Positions 31,494 through 39,449 are shown, numbered from the stretch's first letter. The stretch: DNA of 41,711 nucleotides from Phycisphaerales bacterium (GCA_018644725.1 JABGPZ010000012.1:1-41711), one strand, 5' to 3'. Notes: generated from the letters alone by a model not told the origin. Numbers and translations: made by a program.

Positions 31494-32209
31494 TTGCGCA
31501 GGAGGTCCTGACATTTTCCGAAGCAATTCGCCTTGCACTGTGGCTGGGGCTGTGGCTGGGGATTCAGCCGTGTTCGCTGACGCTGAACATTGCGGCGGTC
31601 TCGTTTTTGTCGCGTGAGGTGGCTTCGCCCAGACGCGCAATGATTCAGTCGATTTTCTATACGCTTGGGCGCATTGCGGTGTATGTTGCGCTCGCGGCGT
31701 TTCTCGTTAGTGCCGTGGAGCGCTCGGCCGTCGTCGAGGCGTGGCTTCACAAGAACATGATGCGCATTGTCGGCCCGATGTTGCTGCTGATGGCGGTTCT
31801 GTTTTTGGAATGGCTTCCGCTGCGGATGTGGCATTTGCGCGCAGAAAAAACGGGTCAGGCCCTCGCCCGACGTGGTGGAGTGGTTGCGTCGTTTTTGCTG
31901 GGGATGCTATTCGCGGCTGCGTTTTGTCCCGTTTCGGCGTTGATCTTTTTCGGGAGCCTTGTGCCCTTGGCGATTCAACACAAAAGCCCCTATCTGTTGC
32001 CCGGGGTGTTCGGCGCGGCGACGGCGGCGATTGTCATCGGTTTTGCGATCATCATCATTTTTGCGGCCAGCAAACTCTCCAAGGTGTTTGCGACCGTCCA
32101 GGCCGTCGAAAAGTGGATTCGCCTGATTACCGCCATCGCATTTCTCGCCATTGGCCTGCATTATACCCTCGAACACACGCTGATGATTCACCTGTTCCAC
32201 GGGCATTAG
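31490..32209 (+). CDS. arsG: ArsG-like DsbD/CcdA-superfamily membrane permease
   Basis: A 239-aa polytopic inner-membrane protein with six hydrophobic helices. Key motifs are GIQPCSLTLNIAAVSFL in TM1 and FCPVSALIFFGSLVPLA in TM4, each with a Cys next to a Pro, as in CcdA/DsbD-type proteins and the aromatic arsenical permease ArsG. ATG 31490 overlaps the stop of the ArsF-like gene by ATGA. The two cysteines could carry electrons across the membrane, so the trio could work as a reductant relay to ArsF or as the described arsenical exporter; sequence alone does not separate these. Confidence 0.82.
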   Translation: MIAQEVLTFSEAIRLALWLGLWLGIQPCSLTLNIAAVSFLSREVASPRRAMIQSIFYTLGRIAVYVALAAFLVSAVERSAVVEAWLHKNMMRIVGPMLLLMAVLFLEWLPLRMWHLRAEKTGQALARRGGVVASFLLGMLFAAAFCPVSALIFFGSLVPLAIQHKSPYLLPGVFGAATAAIVIGFAIIIIFAASKLSKVFATVQAVEKWIRLITAIAFLAIGLHYTLEHTLMIHLFHGH

Positions 32210-32244
32210 TCGGGCTCTTTGCGCCAGTAAACTACATAAAGGGC

Positions 32245-32280
32245 TTGACAAGAACGGGAAAAAAACGATAATGCCCGTTC
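32245..32280 (+). promoter_or_regulatory. ilvC promoter with an inverted repeat across the -10
   Basis: TTGACA (32245-32250), 16-nt spacer, GATAAT (32267-32272). GAACGGG (32252-32258) and CCCGTTC (32274-32280) form a perfect seven-base inverted repeat with a 15-nt centre that encloses the -10. It may be an operator, or the 5' part of a leader structure. Confidence 0.75.
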
Positions 32281-32317
32281 TCTAACACGACACCGACCCT
32301 AACAAGGAGACTTTTTC

Positions 32318-33334
32318 ATGTCCGAACTGAAGATTTTCTACGACAAAGACGGATCGCTGGCACCTCTGCAAGGCAAGACCGTAGCTGTATTTGGCTATGG
32401 CAGCCAAGGCCACGCCCACGCCAACAACCTGCGCGACAGCGGCATCAATGTCATTGTCTCGGAGCTCGAAGGCACCCACAACTACAACCTCGCCAAGGAA
32501 GCCGGCTTTGAGATTTTCCCGGCTGACGAAGCGGCCAAGAAGGGCGACCTTCTGATCATCACCCTTCCTGACGAAGTGCAGGAAAAGGTCTACAACAGCG
32601 CCATCAAGCCGAACCTGACCGCCGGCAAGACCCTCGGGTTCTGCCACGGCTTCAACGTTCGCTTTGGCCTGATCACCCCGCCCGAGGGCGTGGACGTGAT
32701 CATGATCGCCCCCAAGGGCCCCGGCCACACCGTCCGTAGCTGCTTCACCGAAGGCTCGGGCGTTCCCTGCTTGATCGCGATCGAAAACGACACCACCGGC
32801 ACCGCACGCGAGCTGGCCATGGCATGGGCCATCGGCATCGGCGGCGGCCGCGCTGGCGTCCTCGAAACCACCTTCACCGAAGAAACCGAAACCGACCTCT
32901 TCGGCGAGCAAGTCGTCCTCTGTGGTGGCCTGACCGCCATGTGCAAGGCCGGCTTTGAAGTGCTGACCGAGGCTGGCTACCAGCCCCACATCGCCTACTT
33001 CGAAATCCTCCACGAACTCCTGCTGATCATCAAGCTGATGAGCGAAGGTGGCCTGAGCTACATGCGCTACAGCGTCTCGAACACGGCTGAGTGGGGCGAC
33101 CTCGAAGTCGGTCCCAAGATCATCACCGAGCACGTCAAGGACAACATGCGCCAGGCGCTCAAGGACATCCAGTCCGGCAAGTTTGCCAAGGAATGGATCG
33201 AAGAGTGCGAAGCCGGCAAGCCGAACTTCACCGCGCGCTATGAAGCCGACAAGAACCACCCCATCGAAGTCGTCGGCCGCGAACTGCGGAAGATGTTCAG
33301 CTGGATGGACGCCAAAGAAGTCCCCAACGAGTAA
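32318..33334 (+). CDS. ilvC: Ketol-acid reductoisomerase (class I, NADP)
   Basis: Second enzyme of branched-chain amino-acid synthesis, converting acetolactate to dihydroxyisovalerate. The 338-aa product has the nucleotide motif FGYGSQGHAHANNL (about residues 26-39), CHGFNV, the catalytic knotted domain with ETTFTEETETDLFGEQ containing the metal-binding Asp and Glu, and SNTAEWGDL. The length is that of class I short-form enzymes. AAGGAG precedes ATG. It is transcribed alone, flanked by its promoter and a terminator, without the ilvBN genes often placed beside it. Confidence 0.98.
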   Translation: MSELKIFYDKDGSLAPLQGKTVAVFGYGSQGHAHANNLRDSGINVIVSELEGTHNYNLAKEAGFEIFPADEAAKKGDLLIITLPDEVQEKVYNSAIKPNLTAGKTLGFCHGFNVRFGLITPPEGVDVIMIAPKGPGHTVRSCFTEGSGVPCLIAIENDTTGTARELAMAWAIGIGGGRAGVLETTFTEETETDLFGEQVVLCGGLTAMCKAGFEVLTEAGYQPHIAYFEILHELLLIIKLMSEGGLSYMRYSVSNTAEWGDLEVGPKIITEHVKDNMRQALKDIQSGKFAKEWIEECEAGKPNFTARYEADKNHPIEVVGRELRKMFSWMDAKEVPNE

Positions 33335-33368
33335 TCGTTCGACTTCGCGATTCCAATCGCAACAATTC

Positions 33369-33403
33369 AAAAGCACCTGTCGATTTCCGGCAGGTGCTTT
33401 TTT
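33369..33403 (+). terminator. Terminator of ilvC
   Basis: AAAAGCACCTG pairs with CAGGTGCTTTT around a loop with internal GTCG/CCGG pairing, followed by a T run. It begins 34 nt after the ilvC stop. Confidence 0.9.
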
Positions 33404-33417
33404 GTGGGCAGGGGGGG

Positions 33418-33903
33418 CTACCTCTTGATTTTGCAGGCGGCGAGGATTTCGCGTTGGAGGTTGGACTGGGGGCGGCCATACTTGCCCCAGATCAGTTCGC
33501 CGTCGTGGTAGACCTCGACCTGCCAGAGTTCCTCGCCGTCCCTGAAGCCGACGAGGCAAATCGCGGCCCCCGACTCGCTTCGCACGGTTTCGGCCCACGG
33601 CGCACAGAAAAACACCCCCACGCGTTCCATCAGCCCCGCGAGGTCGTCGGGATGATCGATGGTGTCGGCGAGCATGCCGTCGTAGGTCTGATAGCATTTC
33701 AGCGTGGCGACCTCTTCTTGCGTAACGGTCAGGCCGGCGGCCTTGGCGGTGGCGATCTTTTTCTCCAGCGCACTTTGAAGCGCCTGGAAATTCGCGGGCC
33801 GATGAATGACGTAAATCGTGTCCGGCTTCGGCGGCCTCTGATAGAAGAAGAAAAACACGCCGATGACCAGCACCGCTAAAATGACCCAAATCTTCGATTT
33901 CAT
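33418..33903 (-). CDS. Membrane-anchored protein of unknown function
   Basis: A 161-aa protein with one N-terminal transmembrane helix (about 5-21, ending in a Phe run) and a soluble domain of mixed alpha/beta character containing two well-spaced Trp-containing segments (FFCAPWAE, ELWQVEV). No family is recognised. The start overlaps the previous gene by ATGA (33900-33903), so it is the last gene of a four-gene set of small membrane proteins. Nothing in the sequence gives a function. Confidence 0.65.
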   Translation of the reverse strand: MKSKIWVILAVLVIGVFFFFYQRPPKPDTIYVIHRPANFQALQSALEKKIATAKAAGLTVTQEEVATLKCYQTYDGMLADTIDHPDDLAGLMERVGVFFCAPWAETVRSESGAAICLVGFRDGEELWQVEVYHDGELIWGKYGRPQSNLQREILAACKIKR

Positions 33904-34334
33904 TCTGTCGTCTCCTTGGCCGGTTTGCTTCTGGCGGCGAGGCGAAGGCAGATCGCCGAGAGCAGCGCTGTGCCCAGGGCGATCAGGCCGCTATAGAGCA
34001 TCGCCTTCGACCAGAGGCTCCGGCTGGTGGTGAGGGTCGTGGCCAAAAATTCTTCGTGCCATCCCTCGCCGCGCGGGGCCGTCATGTCGGCTTTGGAGAG
34101 GCTAAGATTTAGCGAGTCTTCAATGGAAAGGCGCTGGCCGTCATCGTCGACGAGGATGCGCACAAAGCCCGAGCCGGGTGCGCGTTTGAGGCGATCGAGC
34201 ACCGGCCGGTGTACGCCGAGGAATACGCCCGCCAGAATGGCCAGCAGGAGCAATCGACGCAGCCATACAGCCTGCGTGTTGCGGGGCGGCGTGGCGGATG
34301 GAGACTCTGTGTTGGGTGTTGTCTTATTTGTCAT
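33900..34334 (-). CDS. Two-helix membrane protein of unknown function
   Basis: A 144-aa protein. A Thr/Ser/Pro-rich N-terminus is followed by a transmembrane helix (about 25-43), an extracytoplasmic loop of some 65 residues with FVRILVDDDGQRLSIEDSL, and a second helix (about 110-133). No family recognised. It overlaps both neighbours by ATGA, showing translational coupling in a compact operon. Confidence 0.65.
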   Translation of the reverse strand: MTNKTTPNTESPSATPPRNTQAVWLRRLLLLAILAGVFLGVHRPVLDRLKRAPGSGFVRILVDDDGQRLSIEDSLNLSLSKADMTAPRGEGWHEEFLATTLTTSRSLWSKAMLYSGLIALGTALLSAICLRLAARSKPAKETTE

Positions 34335-34756
34335 GTTCGTGTCGCTCCTTGGCGGGGTTGTTCGAGTACGGATTCCTGCTGTTGCTGGTTCTCAATGCGC
34401 CTCCATTTTTTGAGGATGGCATGGTCCCATTGCACGAGCGGGATCCAGAGCGCGGTGAGGGCCAGCGCCAGAATCAGGCCTGTGCGAAAGAGAATTCGCT
34501 TGGAGGCGCGGATGTGTTGCAGCATATCGAAGACCCCAATGGCGAGGCAGGTGATCCAATAGGTGATCCCGACGAAAAGGGAATATCCGCTTTCCTTCGT
34601 AGGCCCCTGCGGATAGGGGTCGGTGACGGGCAGAAAAAGACGCATCACAAATCCCATGATGAGAGACATGAGAAATACGACAACAATCAGTCGTACGATG
34701 ACGGATAGATGATCTCCGGTTGATGCGAAGTTGTCATCGTGTAGGGTGTTTGTCAT
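34331..34756 (-). CDS. Multi-pass small membrane protein of unknown function
   Basis: A 141-aa protein with three hydrophobic helices (about 18-43, 57-80 and 90-108) and a Gln/Arg-rich C-terminal tail. AGGAAAGG precedes the ATG. It resembles small polytopic accessory proteins in general terms but no family is recognised. It overlaps the next gene by ATGA. Confidence 0.65.
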   Translation of the reverse strand: MTNTLHDDNFASTGDHLSVIVRLIVVVFLMSLIMGFVMRLFLPVTDPYPQGPTKESGYSLFVGITYWITCLAIGVFDMLQHIRASKRILFRTGLILALALTALWIPLVQWDHAILKKWRRIENQQQQESVLEQPRQGATRT

Positions 34757-34789
34757 TGGGCCTTTCCTGCGTGGTGTCGTGGCCGGGCA

Positions 34790-35401
34790 TTACATCGAGT
34801 TGAACATGGACTCGGAATATCGCTCTACGGTCTCCTCAAAGTTGCTGTATATCTGGTCGCCGTCTCGGTTGAATTTTGTTATCAGATCGTCGTCGGTGTC
34901 CATCACCTTGTCGACGCCGCCGCTTTGCAGCATGAGGATGATCTCTCCGTTTTCATCGGGCGTGATGGTGATTTTGATCGGCCTGTTCCAGCCGTCGAAT
35001 CGCGTGTTGCGATTGAAGCTATGCTGTTTTGCCAATAGTGTTTCAACCGTGGGGTCCTCGTCGACCCAGGCAATGGCGGAAAAGCGGGAACCCAGCATTT
35101 GGAATTTGGTTTGGGTTTCGGTGACCTGGACGAGGCCATAGACGCCTTTGAATATCGCCGAGCCTTGATAGACTGTGTAGGCAATGCACGCGACAATGCC
35201 GAACACGCAGAGGATGATAATCATCGGAAGGTAGTTGGTCTTTTTGGGTTCCATCGGCTCGGGAGCGTAGGGGGAGTTTGGCGGATTGGATCCGGACGGC
35301 GTGTCCAGCATATCGAGCGGCAATGGCGGAGGCTCTTGGCGGGGCTGAGAGGGCAGTGGTGGTGCGACGGGGCCTGATGATGGGGTGGGTGCGGGTGGCA
35401 T
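34790..35401 (-). CDS. Pro-rich, membrane-anchored protein with pseudopilin-like C-terminal motif
   Basis: A 203-aa protein: a Pro-rich cytoplasmic N-terminus of about 55 residues, a transmembrane helix (about 58-80) and an extracytoplasmic domain. The segment FDGWNRPIKI followed by QSGGVDKVMDTDDDLI looks like the C-terminal D-x-W-G-x-P and G-x-D-x-x-x-T-x-D-D motifs of type II secretion major pseudopilin GspG, which bind calcium. It lacks an N-terminal prepilin peptidase site. AAAGGAG precedes ATG 35401. First gene of the four-gene operon; a GspF-type gene lies on the other strand 400 nt away. The pseudopilin likeness is by eye only. Confidence 0.65.
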   Translation of the reverse strand: MPPAPTPSSGPVAPPLPSQPRQEPPPLPLDMLDTPSGSNPPNSPYAPEPMEPKKTNYLPMIIILCVFGIVACIAYTVYQGSAIFKGVYGLVQVTETQTKFQMLGSRFSAIAWVDEDPTVETLLAKQHSFNRNTRFDGWNRPIKITITPDENGEIILMLQSGGVDKVMDTDDDLITKFNRDGDQIYSNFEETVERYSESMFNSM

Positions 35402-35421
35402 GGGAGTTCTCCTTTCGTCCC

Positions 35422-35450
35422 ATTCTCTGTCCCGGCGGCATTAATGTCAA
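35422..35450 (-). promoter_or_regulatory. Promoter of the four-gene membrane-protein operon
   Basis: On the minus strand, TTGACA (35445-35450), 17-nt spacer, GAGAAT (35422-35427), about 20 nt upstream of the first ATG. The short leader holds the AAAGGAG site. Confidence 0.65.
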
Positions 35451-35487
35451 CTGGTTTGTTACAAAGGGAGAATTTTGAAGTGTGCAT

Positions 35488-35515
35488 AAAAAAACCGCCG
35501 CAAGAGTGCGACGGT
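35488..35515 (-). terminator. Terminator of the CAT-anticodon tRNA gene
   Basis: On the minus strand, ACCGTCGCA pairs with TGCGGCGGT (one T-G pair) over a CTCT loop, followed by seven T. It begins five bases after the tRNA. Confidence 0.85.
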
Positions 35516-35520
35516 GTTCC

Positions 35521-35594
35521 TAGCAGCAACTGGACTTGAACCAGTGACCTACGGCTTATGAAGCCGTCGCTCTAACCGACTGAGCTATGCTGCC
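35521..35594 (-). tRNA. tRNA-Met (CAT), elongator type; tRNA-Ile2 not excluded
   Basis: A 74-nt class I tRNA. Acceptor GGCAGCA pairs with TGCTGCT (first pair G-T), discriminator A at 35521. The D arm GCTC/GAGC, the anticodon stem ACGGC/GCCGT with loop TTCATAA and the T arm ACTGG/CCAGT are intact. The paired first acceptor position and the lack of three G-C pairs in the anticodon stem rule out initiator tRNA. A CAT anticodon could also be the lysidine-modified Ile2 tRNA; tilS is not in the window to help decide. Confidence 0.9.
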
Positions 35595-35621
35595 ACGTTG
35601 CCGGCTCGTGCCGGGCGGTAC

Positions 35622-35649
35622 ATAATACCCATCGCCGCTCAATTGTCAA
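35622..35649 (-). promoter_or_regulatory. Promoter of the CAT-anticodon tRNA gene
   Basis: On the minus strand, TTGACA (35644-35649), 16-nt spacer, TATTAT (35622-35627). Hexamers and spacing are identical to the tRNA-Tyr promoter, although the spacer sequences differ. Confidence 0.8.
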
Positions 35650-35808
35650 GCCCTTTGCGCGGAATTTTGTGGCGGAATGTTCACCCCGCGTGCGGGGGGC
35701 GACCCCGCTTGGCGGCGGCGATTGCCCAGGCCTTGGCGAAGAATTTTTGCATCGAATCTGCCGAAAGGCCCTATGTCGCAACGCGGCAATATGATAGGAT
35801 GATTTGCA

Positions 35809-37017
35809 ATGGCGAATTACCAGTACATCGCGAAGAATTCCGCCGGCGAAAGCGTCGATGGCGAAATCACGGCCGAGACCGAAGCGCTCGCGCTGCGGAT
35901 GCTGTCCGACGGCGGGCTGTTCGTGGTGAGCATCGCCGAGGCCAGCGCTGCCAGTGACCTGCTTGGGCGCGGCGGAAAGAAAATCCGCCCCCGCGATGTC
36001 GGCGCGACGCTGAGCAAACTCGCGGACCTGCTCCGCGCGGGCGTGCCGATTCTCCAGGGCCTCGACGTGCTGATCAAGACCACGCGCAACGAAACGTTGC
36101 TGGCGGTGCTGACGGACATCCGCGAGCGCGTCAGCCAGGGCACGAGCTTCCACGAATCACTCGCCGCCCACCCCAGCGTATTCCCGCCGCTCTATCGCTC
36201 GATGGTCCACGCCGGCGAAGAGGCCGACTTCCTCGCGGACGTGCTCGAACAGCTCGCGGGCTTCATCGAACGGCAAGACGAGCTGCGCAATCGCGTCGTC
36301 GGCATGATGGTCTATCCGATGGTCCTCGTGACGATCGGCGTGGTCGGGCTGGCCGCGATTCTGGTGTTCCTCGTGCCGAAATTCCGCGACGCCTTCGAAG
36401 CCGGCGACAGCGAGCTGCCGTGGATCACGCAGATGCTCTTCGGCGCGAGCGACGCGCTGTTGAACCACTTTCCGCTCGTCGGCGCGTTTTTGGCGTTGCT
36501 GGTGTTCGGCGTGATCACGTTTGTCAAAAGCGAATTTGGCCGTGGGTGCTGGCAGCGATGGCGACTGCATATGTGGATCGTCGGGCCGCTGAATCGTGCG
36601 GTGGCCCTTGCGCGGTTCTGCCGGATTCTCGGGACGATGCTCAACAATGGCGTCGCGCTGCTCGACGCGCTGGAGATTGCAGCCGGCGCGACCGGTAGTA
36701 CGATCCTCGCCGAGCAGGTGCGCATTGCCGCCGAGGAAGTTCAGCAGGGCCATTCCCTCGCCAAGCCCCTCGGCGAAGCGAGCGAGATCTTCCCGCCCGA
36801 CGTGGTGGAAATGGTCGCGGTCGCTGAGGAATCCAACCAGTTGCCCAGCGTTCTGCTCAAGGCTGCCGACACCGTAGAGCGCGACACCAATCGCCAAGTC
36901 GACATCGCCCTGCGCCTGGTCGAGCCGCTGATCCTCGTGGTCATCGCCGCGGCCGTGGGGTTCGCCGCCGTCGCGCTGCTCATGCCCATCCTCCTCATGG
37001 CATCAAACATGGCGTAG
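35809..37017 (+). CDS. GspF/PilC-type inner-membrane protein of type II secretion or type IV pilus
   Basis: A 402-aa polytopic membrane platform protein. Two tandem T2SSF domains are visible: N-terminal helical bundle with LSKLADLLRAGVPILQGLDVL and SQGTSFHESLAAHPSVFPPLYRSMVHAGEE, then after a membrane hairpin the repeat FCRILGTMLNNGVALLDALEI and VQQGHSLAKPLGEASEIFPPDVVEMVAVAEE. Three transmembrane helices (about 169-190, 223-243 and 367-396). An AGGATG-like site precedes ATG 35809. No GspE/PilB ATPase or PilD is in the window, so the gene is detached from a full operon. Whether it serves pilus or secretion cannot be told. Confidence 0.93.
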   Translation: MANYQYIAKNSAGESVDGEITAETEALALRMLSDGGLFVVSIAEASAASDLLGRGGKKIRPRDVGATLSKLADLLRAGVPILQGLDVLIKTTRNETLLAVLTDIRERVSQGTSFHESLAAHPSVFPPLYRSMVHAGEEADFLADVLEQLAGFIERQDELRNRVVGMMVYPMVLVTIGVVGLAAILVFLVPKFRDAFEAGDSELPWITQMLFGASDALLNHFPLVGAFLALLVFGVITFVKSEFGRGCWQRWRLHMWIVGPLNRAVALARFCRILGTMLNNGVALLDALEIAAGATGSTILAEQVRIAAEEVQQGHSLAKPLGEASEIFPPDVVEMVAVAEESNQLPSVLLKAADTVERDTNRQVDIALRLVEPLILVVIAAAVGFAAVALLMPILLMASNMA

Positions 37018-37117
37018 TCGAGGCCAGCCTCGTTAGAATTTGATTTAGGTGAGCGGCAGTCCCGTAACAAACAGATTGTGCTTGATTCATGGATGGGTAT
37101 TTGATTAGATAGCACCC

Positions 37118-37432
37118 ATGGACCTTTTCTTATATCTCGTGCTCGCAGCGTTGCCCGTAGTTCTCTACGTCGCAATATCGATTCTTCCGCATATGATTCG
37201 CCGGACGTGTCCAGAGTGCGAGAAGCGCGGGTTGCGTTGGTGTAGCGAGAGCAAGGGGCTTTTCTTTGAGGAAGGGCGCGCCGTCCGGGCCCACCGCGCG
37301 TATTATGTCTGCGAAAAATGTGACCAAGCATATGTTCGTCGCAACAAGGGCGATTATGAAGTGCTTTCGTCGGAAAGTCGCCACCAGTACATCGATGACA
37401 CGGGCAAGGACAAGAGTAAACCCAAGAAGTAG
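37118..37432 (+). CDS. Small membrane protein with zinc-ribbon motif
   Basis: A 104-aa protein with an N-terminal transmembrane helix (about 3-22) and a cytoplasmic part carrying CPEC (Cys31, Cys34) and CEKC (Cys65, Cys68), spaced as in a four-Cys zinc ribbon. The tail is Lys-rich. No family is recognised; it may interact with nucleic acid or protein partners. It is convergent with msrA, with 18 nt between stops. Confidence 0.7.
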   Translation: MDLFLYLVLAALPVVLYVAISILPHMIRRTCPECEKRGLRWCSESKGLFFEEGRAVRAHRAYYVCEKCDQAYVRRNKGDYEVLSSESRHQYIDDTGKDKSKPKK

Positions 37433-37450
37433 GGCCATTTGTTGCGGCGG

Positions 37451-38026
37451 TTATTTCGCGGGAGTATCAAATCGCAAAACAGGGAAGTGACATGACCCGT
37501 GGCCAGGATGCGTTTCGAAGTAGTCCTGATGATAGGCTTCGGCCGGGTAGAATGGTGACGCTTCGGCGAGTTCGGTCACGACGTCGTAGCCGTTGGTGCG
37601 TAGTTGGGCGATGAGCGCTTTGGCGGCGGCTTGTTCTTCGGCGGTGCGATAGTAGATGGCCGAGCGGTATTGCGTCCCTTTGTCGGGGCCTTGGCGGTTG
37701 AGTGTGGTGGGGTCGTGGATTTCGAAGAATCGCCTGGCGAGCGCGGCATAGGAAATCGTCGCCGGGTCATAGACGACCTCGACGCATTCGGCATGGCCTG
37801 TCTCGCCGGAGCAGACTTGTGTGTAGGTCGGGTTGGCGGTGTGGCCGCCGGTATAGCCGCTGGTGACAGACTGCACGCCGGGGAGCTGCTGGAGCTGGTG
37901 CTCGACGCCCCAGAAACACCCGCCCGCAAACAAGGCCGAGGCGTGTGTGTTGGATGCGGGGTCTTCACAGCCCAGCATCAGAGTCATCAGGCAGAAGCAG
38001 ATCGAAATGAGGAGGACCGAGTTCAT
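37451..38026 (-). CDS. msrA: Peptide methionine sulfoxide reductase MsrA, exported lipoprotein form
   Basis: Reduces methionine-S-sulfoxide in proteins. The 191-aa product has the hallmark GCFWG motif with catalytic Cys37 and the conserved GYTGG, GHAECVEV and HDPTTLNRQGPDKGTQYRS segments. Unlike the usual cytoplasmic enzyme it begins with a lipoprotein signal ending MLGC (Cys20), so repair is likely to act on envelope proteins. Two further Cys (Cys82, Cys90) may act as resolving residues. AGGAAAGG stands upstream of the ATG. No MsrB or redox partner is adjacent. Confidence 0.95.
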   Translation of the reverse strand: MNSVLLISICFCLMTLMLGCEDPASNTHASALFAGGCFWGVEHQLQQLPGVQSVTSGYTGGHTANPTYTQVCSGETGHAECVEVVYDPATISYAALARRFFEIHDPTTLNRQGPDKGTQYRSAIYYRTAEEQAAAKALIAQLRTNGYDVVTELAEASPFYPAEAYHQDYFETHPGHGSCHFPVLRFDTPAK

Positions 38027-38065
38027 GGGAAACGCCTTTCCTGGGATTGTCTCATTGTAGGCACT

Positions 38066-39382
38066 CTATTTGTACGCCCGGATGATCGTCGTGGTGGGGT
38101 AGTAAAACCCGAGAATCTCTTTGGCGCTCTGGCCATAGTCGGCCGCGCGAATCTGGGCACCCCATTGACTCATGCCGATGCCGTGGCCATAGCCGCCGCC
38201 CTTGGCAAACTCGACGGATGACCCGGTGTCGCGAATTTCGCAGTTCATCGACAGCAGTCCCCGCGCGGCCTTGGGGCAGGTGCGCAGCAGGCAGATCAGC
38301 AGGTCTTCCGCGACGACATCGAACGTCGGCGCAGGGTTGCCCGAGGCGGGCGCAGGCCCCGTTGCCCGCAAGATCAGAGGTCGGCCATAGCTGGTGGTTT
38401 TCAGGACGCGGAGTGCCCTCAGCGCGCCGAGTTTGCGCGCGGAGGAATATCGGTCGCACAACGCGCGGTAGACCTCGGTCTTGGAGATGCGCACCGTGGG
38501 CCAGCGCCATTGGCGGCAGCGGGTTTGGGCGATGTCTTGTTGGCCACCGCGCAATGGAACGATTGGCGGCGGGTCGAGTTGGCCGGTGAGGACTGCCAGC
38601 GAGTTGACGTAGCCCGCGTTGCAGGCCGAGAAGTAGGGCCGGAACACGGCGGGCGGGTTGTCGCCGATCGCGATTGCGAGCGCGAGCCCGTGTGTGGCCT
38701 GCGTGGCGGAGCGGCTTTTTTTCGTCTCGGAATCGGCGCCGCGATAGCGCTGGGTCCGCACCGAGGCCCACACGTCATAGGACCTGGATTTCCGTGCGGC
38801 GATTTCCGCGAGCGCCAGCGTGCGCGAAGTGATCGCCTGGGCGCAGTAGGCCTCGTCGGCGAATCCGGGGTACAGTTCACACGCTATGACCGACGCGACA
38901 TAGTCGTCGATGCCGACGTGGTTGACGAGATAGAACGTGCGGGCGCTGGAGGCGATGGCTTCGATGTGGCCACGATAGCGATTCTCGCCAACGCCAAAGG
39001 CAGGCACGGCGGCGGTGGGGGTGAATACAATGCGATCGGTGTTGTGCGTTTGGCCAGCGAATTCGAACGCACCATCGTTTCGTCGCAAGGTCAGTGTCGT
39101 TTCGGCGGCGGGGAATTCGACGCGTTTGCCATTGATGGTGACGACGGTGTCTGCCGCGACGCGCAGGGTGAGGGCGCGCACGGGGGAATTCTGCAGGCGC
39201 ACACGAACGATGGGCGCAGGCCCGAGAGGTGTATCGTGGGGAGTGGCGTTTTCGCATCCGCCGCATCCACGCACCAGCACGATTGCCAGCCCCGTCGCGA
39301 CCAGCAATCCCGCGAGGACGGACAGAATTGTTTTCCGCCCCGCCGCGCTCCGCATCCATGCATGTTCCCTTGGTTCGCCCAT
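38066..39382 (-). CDS. SpoIID/LytB-domain protein
   Basis: A 438-aa protein with an N-terminal membrane anchor (about 17-37) and a C-terminal SpoIID/LytB domain, recognised by DDYVASVIACELYP, QAITSRTLAL and the signature GGGYGHGIGMSQWGA near the end. Such proteins degrade or modify peptidoglycan (SpoIID is a lytic transglycosylase in sporulating Firmicutes; relatives elsewhere work in cell-wall remodelling or as amidase enhancers). No sporulation gene is nearby. ATG 39382 is taken as the start; no Shine-Dalgarno site is seen, and a TACAAT lies just upstream, so translation of a leaderless transcript is possible. Confidence 0.88.
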   Translation of the reverse strand: MGEPREHAWMRSAAGRKTILSVLAGLLVATGLAIVLVRGCGGCENATPHDTPLGPAPIVRVRLQNSPVRALTLRVAADTVVTINGKRVEFPAAETTLTLRRNDGAFEFAGQTHNTDRIVFTPTAAVPAFGVGENRYRGHIEAIASSARTFYLVNHVGIDDYVASVIACELYPGFADEAYCAQAITSRTLALAEIAARKSRSYDVWASVRTQRYRGADSETKKSRSATQATHGLALAIAIGDNPPAVFRPYFSACNAGYVNSLAVLTGQLDPPPIVPLRGGQQDIAQTRCRQWRWPTVRISKTEVYRALCDRYSSARKLGALRALRVLKTTSYGRPLILRATGPAPASGNPAPTFDVVAEDLLICLLRTCPKAARGLLSMNCEIRDTGSSVEFAKGGGYGHGIGMSQWGAQIRAADYGQSAKEILGFYYPTTTIIRAYK

Positions 39383-39418
39383 CGCGGCATTGTACCACGG
39401 GGGTGATTGAGGGGGTAT

Positions 39419-39449
39419 AAAAAACCGAGCAGCCGCAATGGCCGCCCGG
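39419..39449 (-). terminator. Terminator of pheT
   Basis: On the minus strand, CCGGGCGGCC pairs with GGCTGCTCGG (two G-T pairs) over a five-base loop, then six T. It is 26 nt after the pheT stop. Confidence 0.85.

Noticed and set aside
35521-35594. The CAT tRNA as initiator tRNA-fMet
   Set aside because: The first acceptor pair is not mismatched and the anticodon stem lacks the three G-C pairs of initiator tRNAs.
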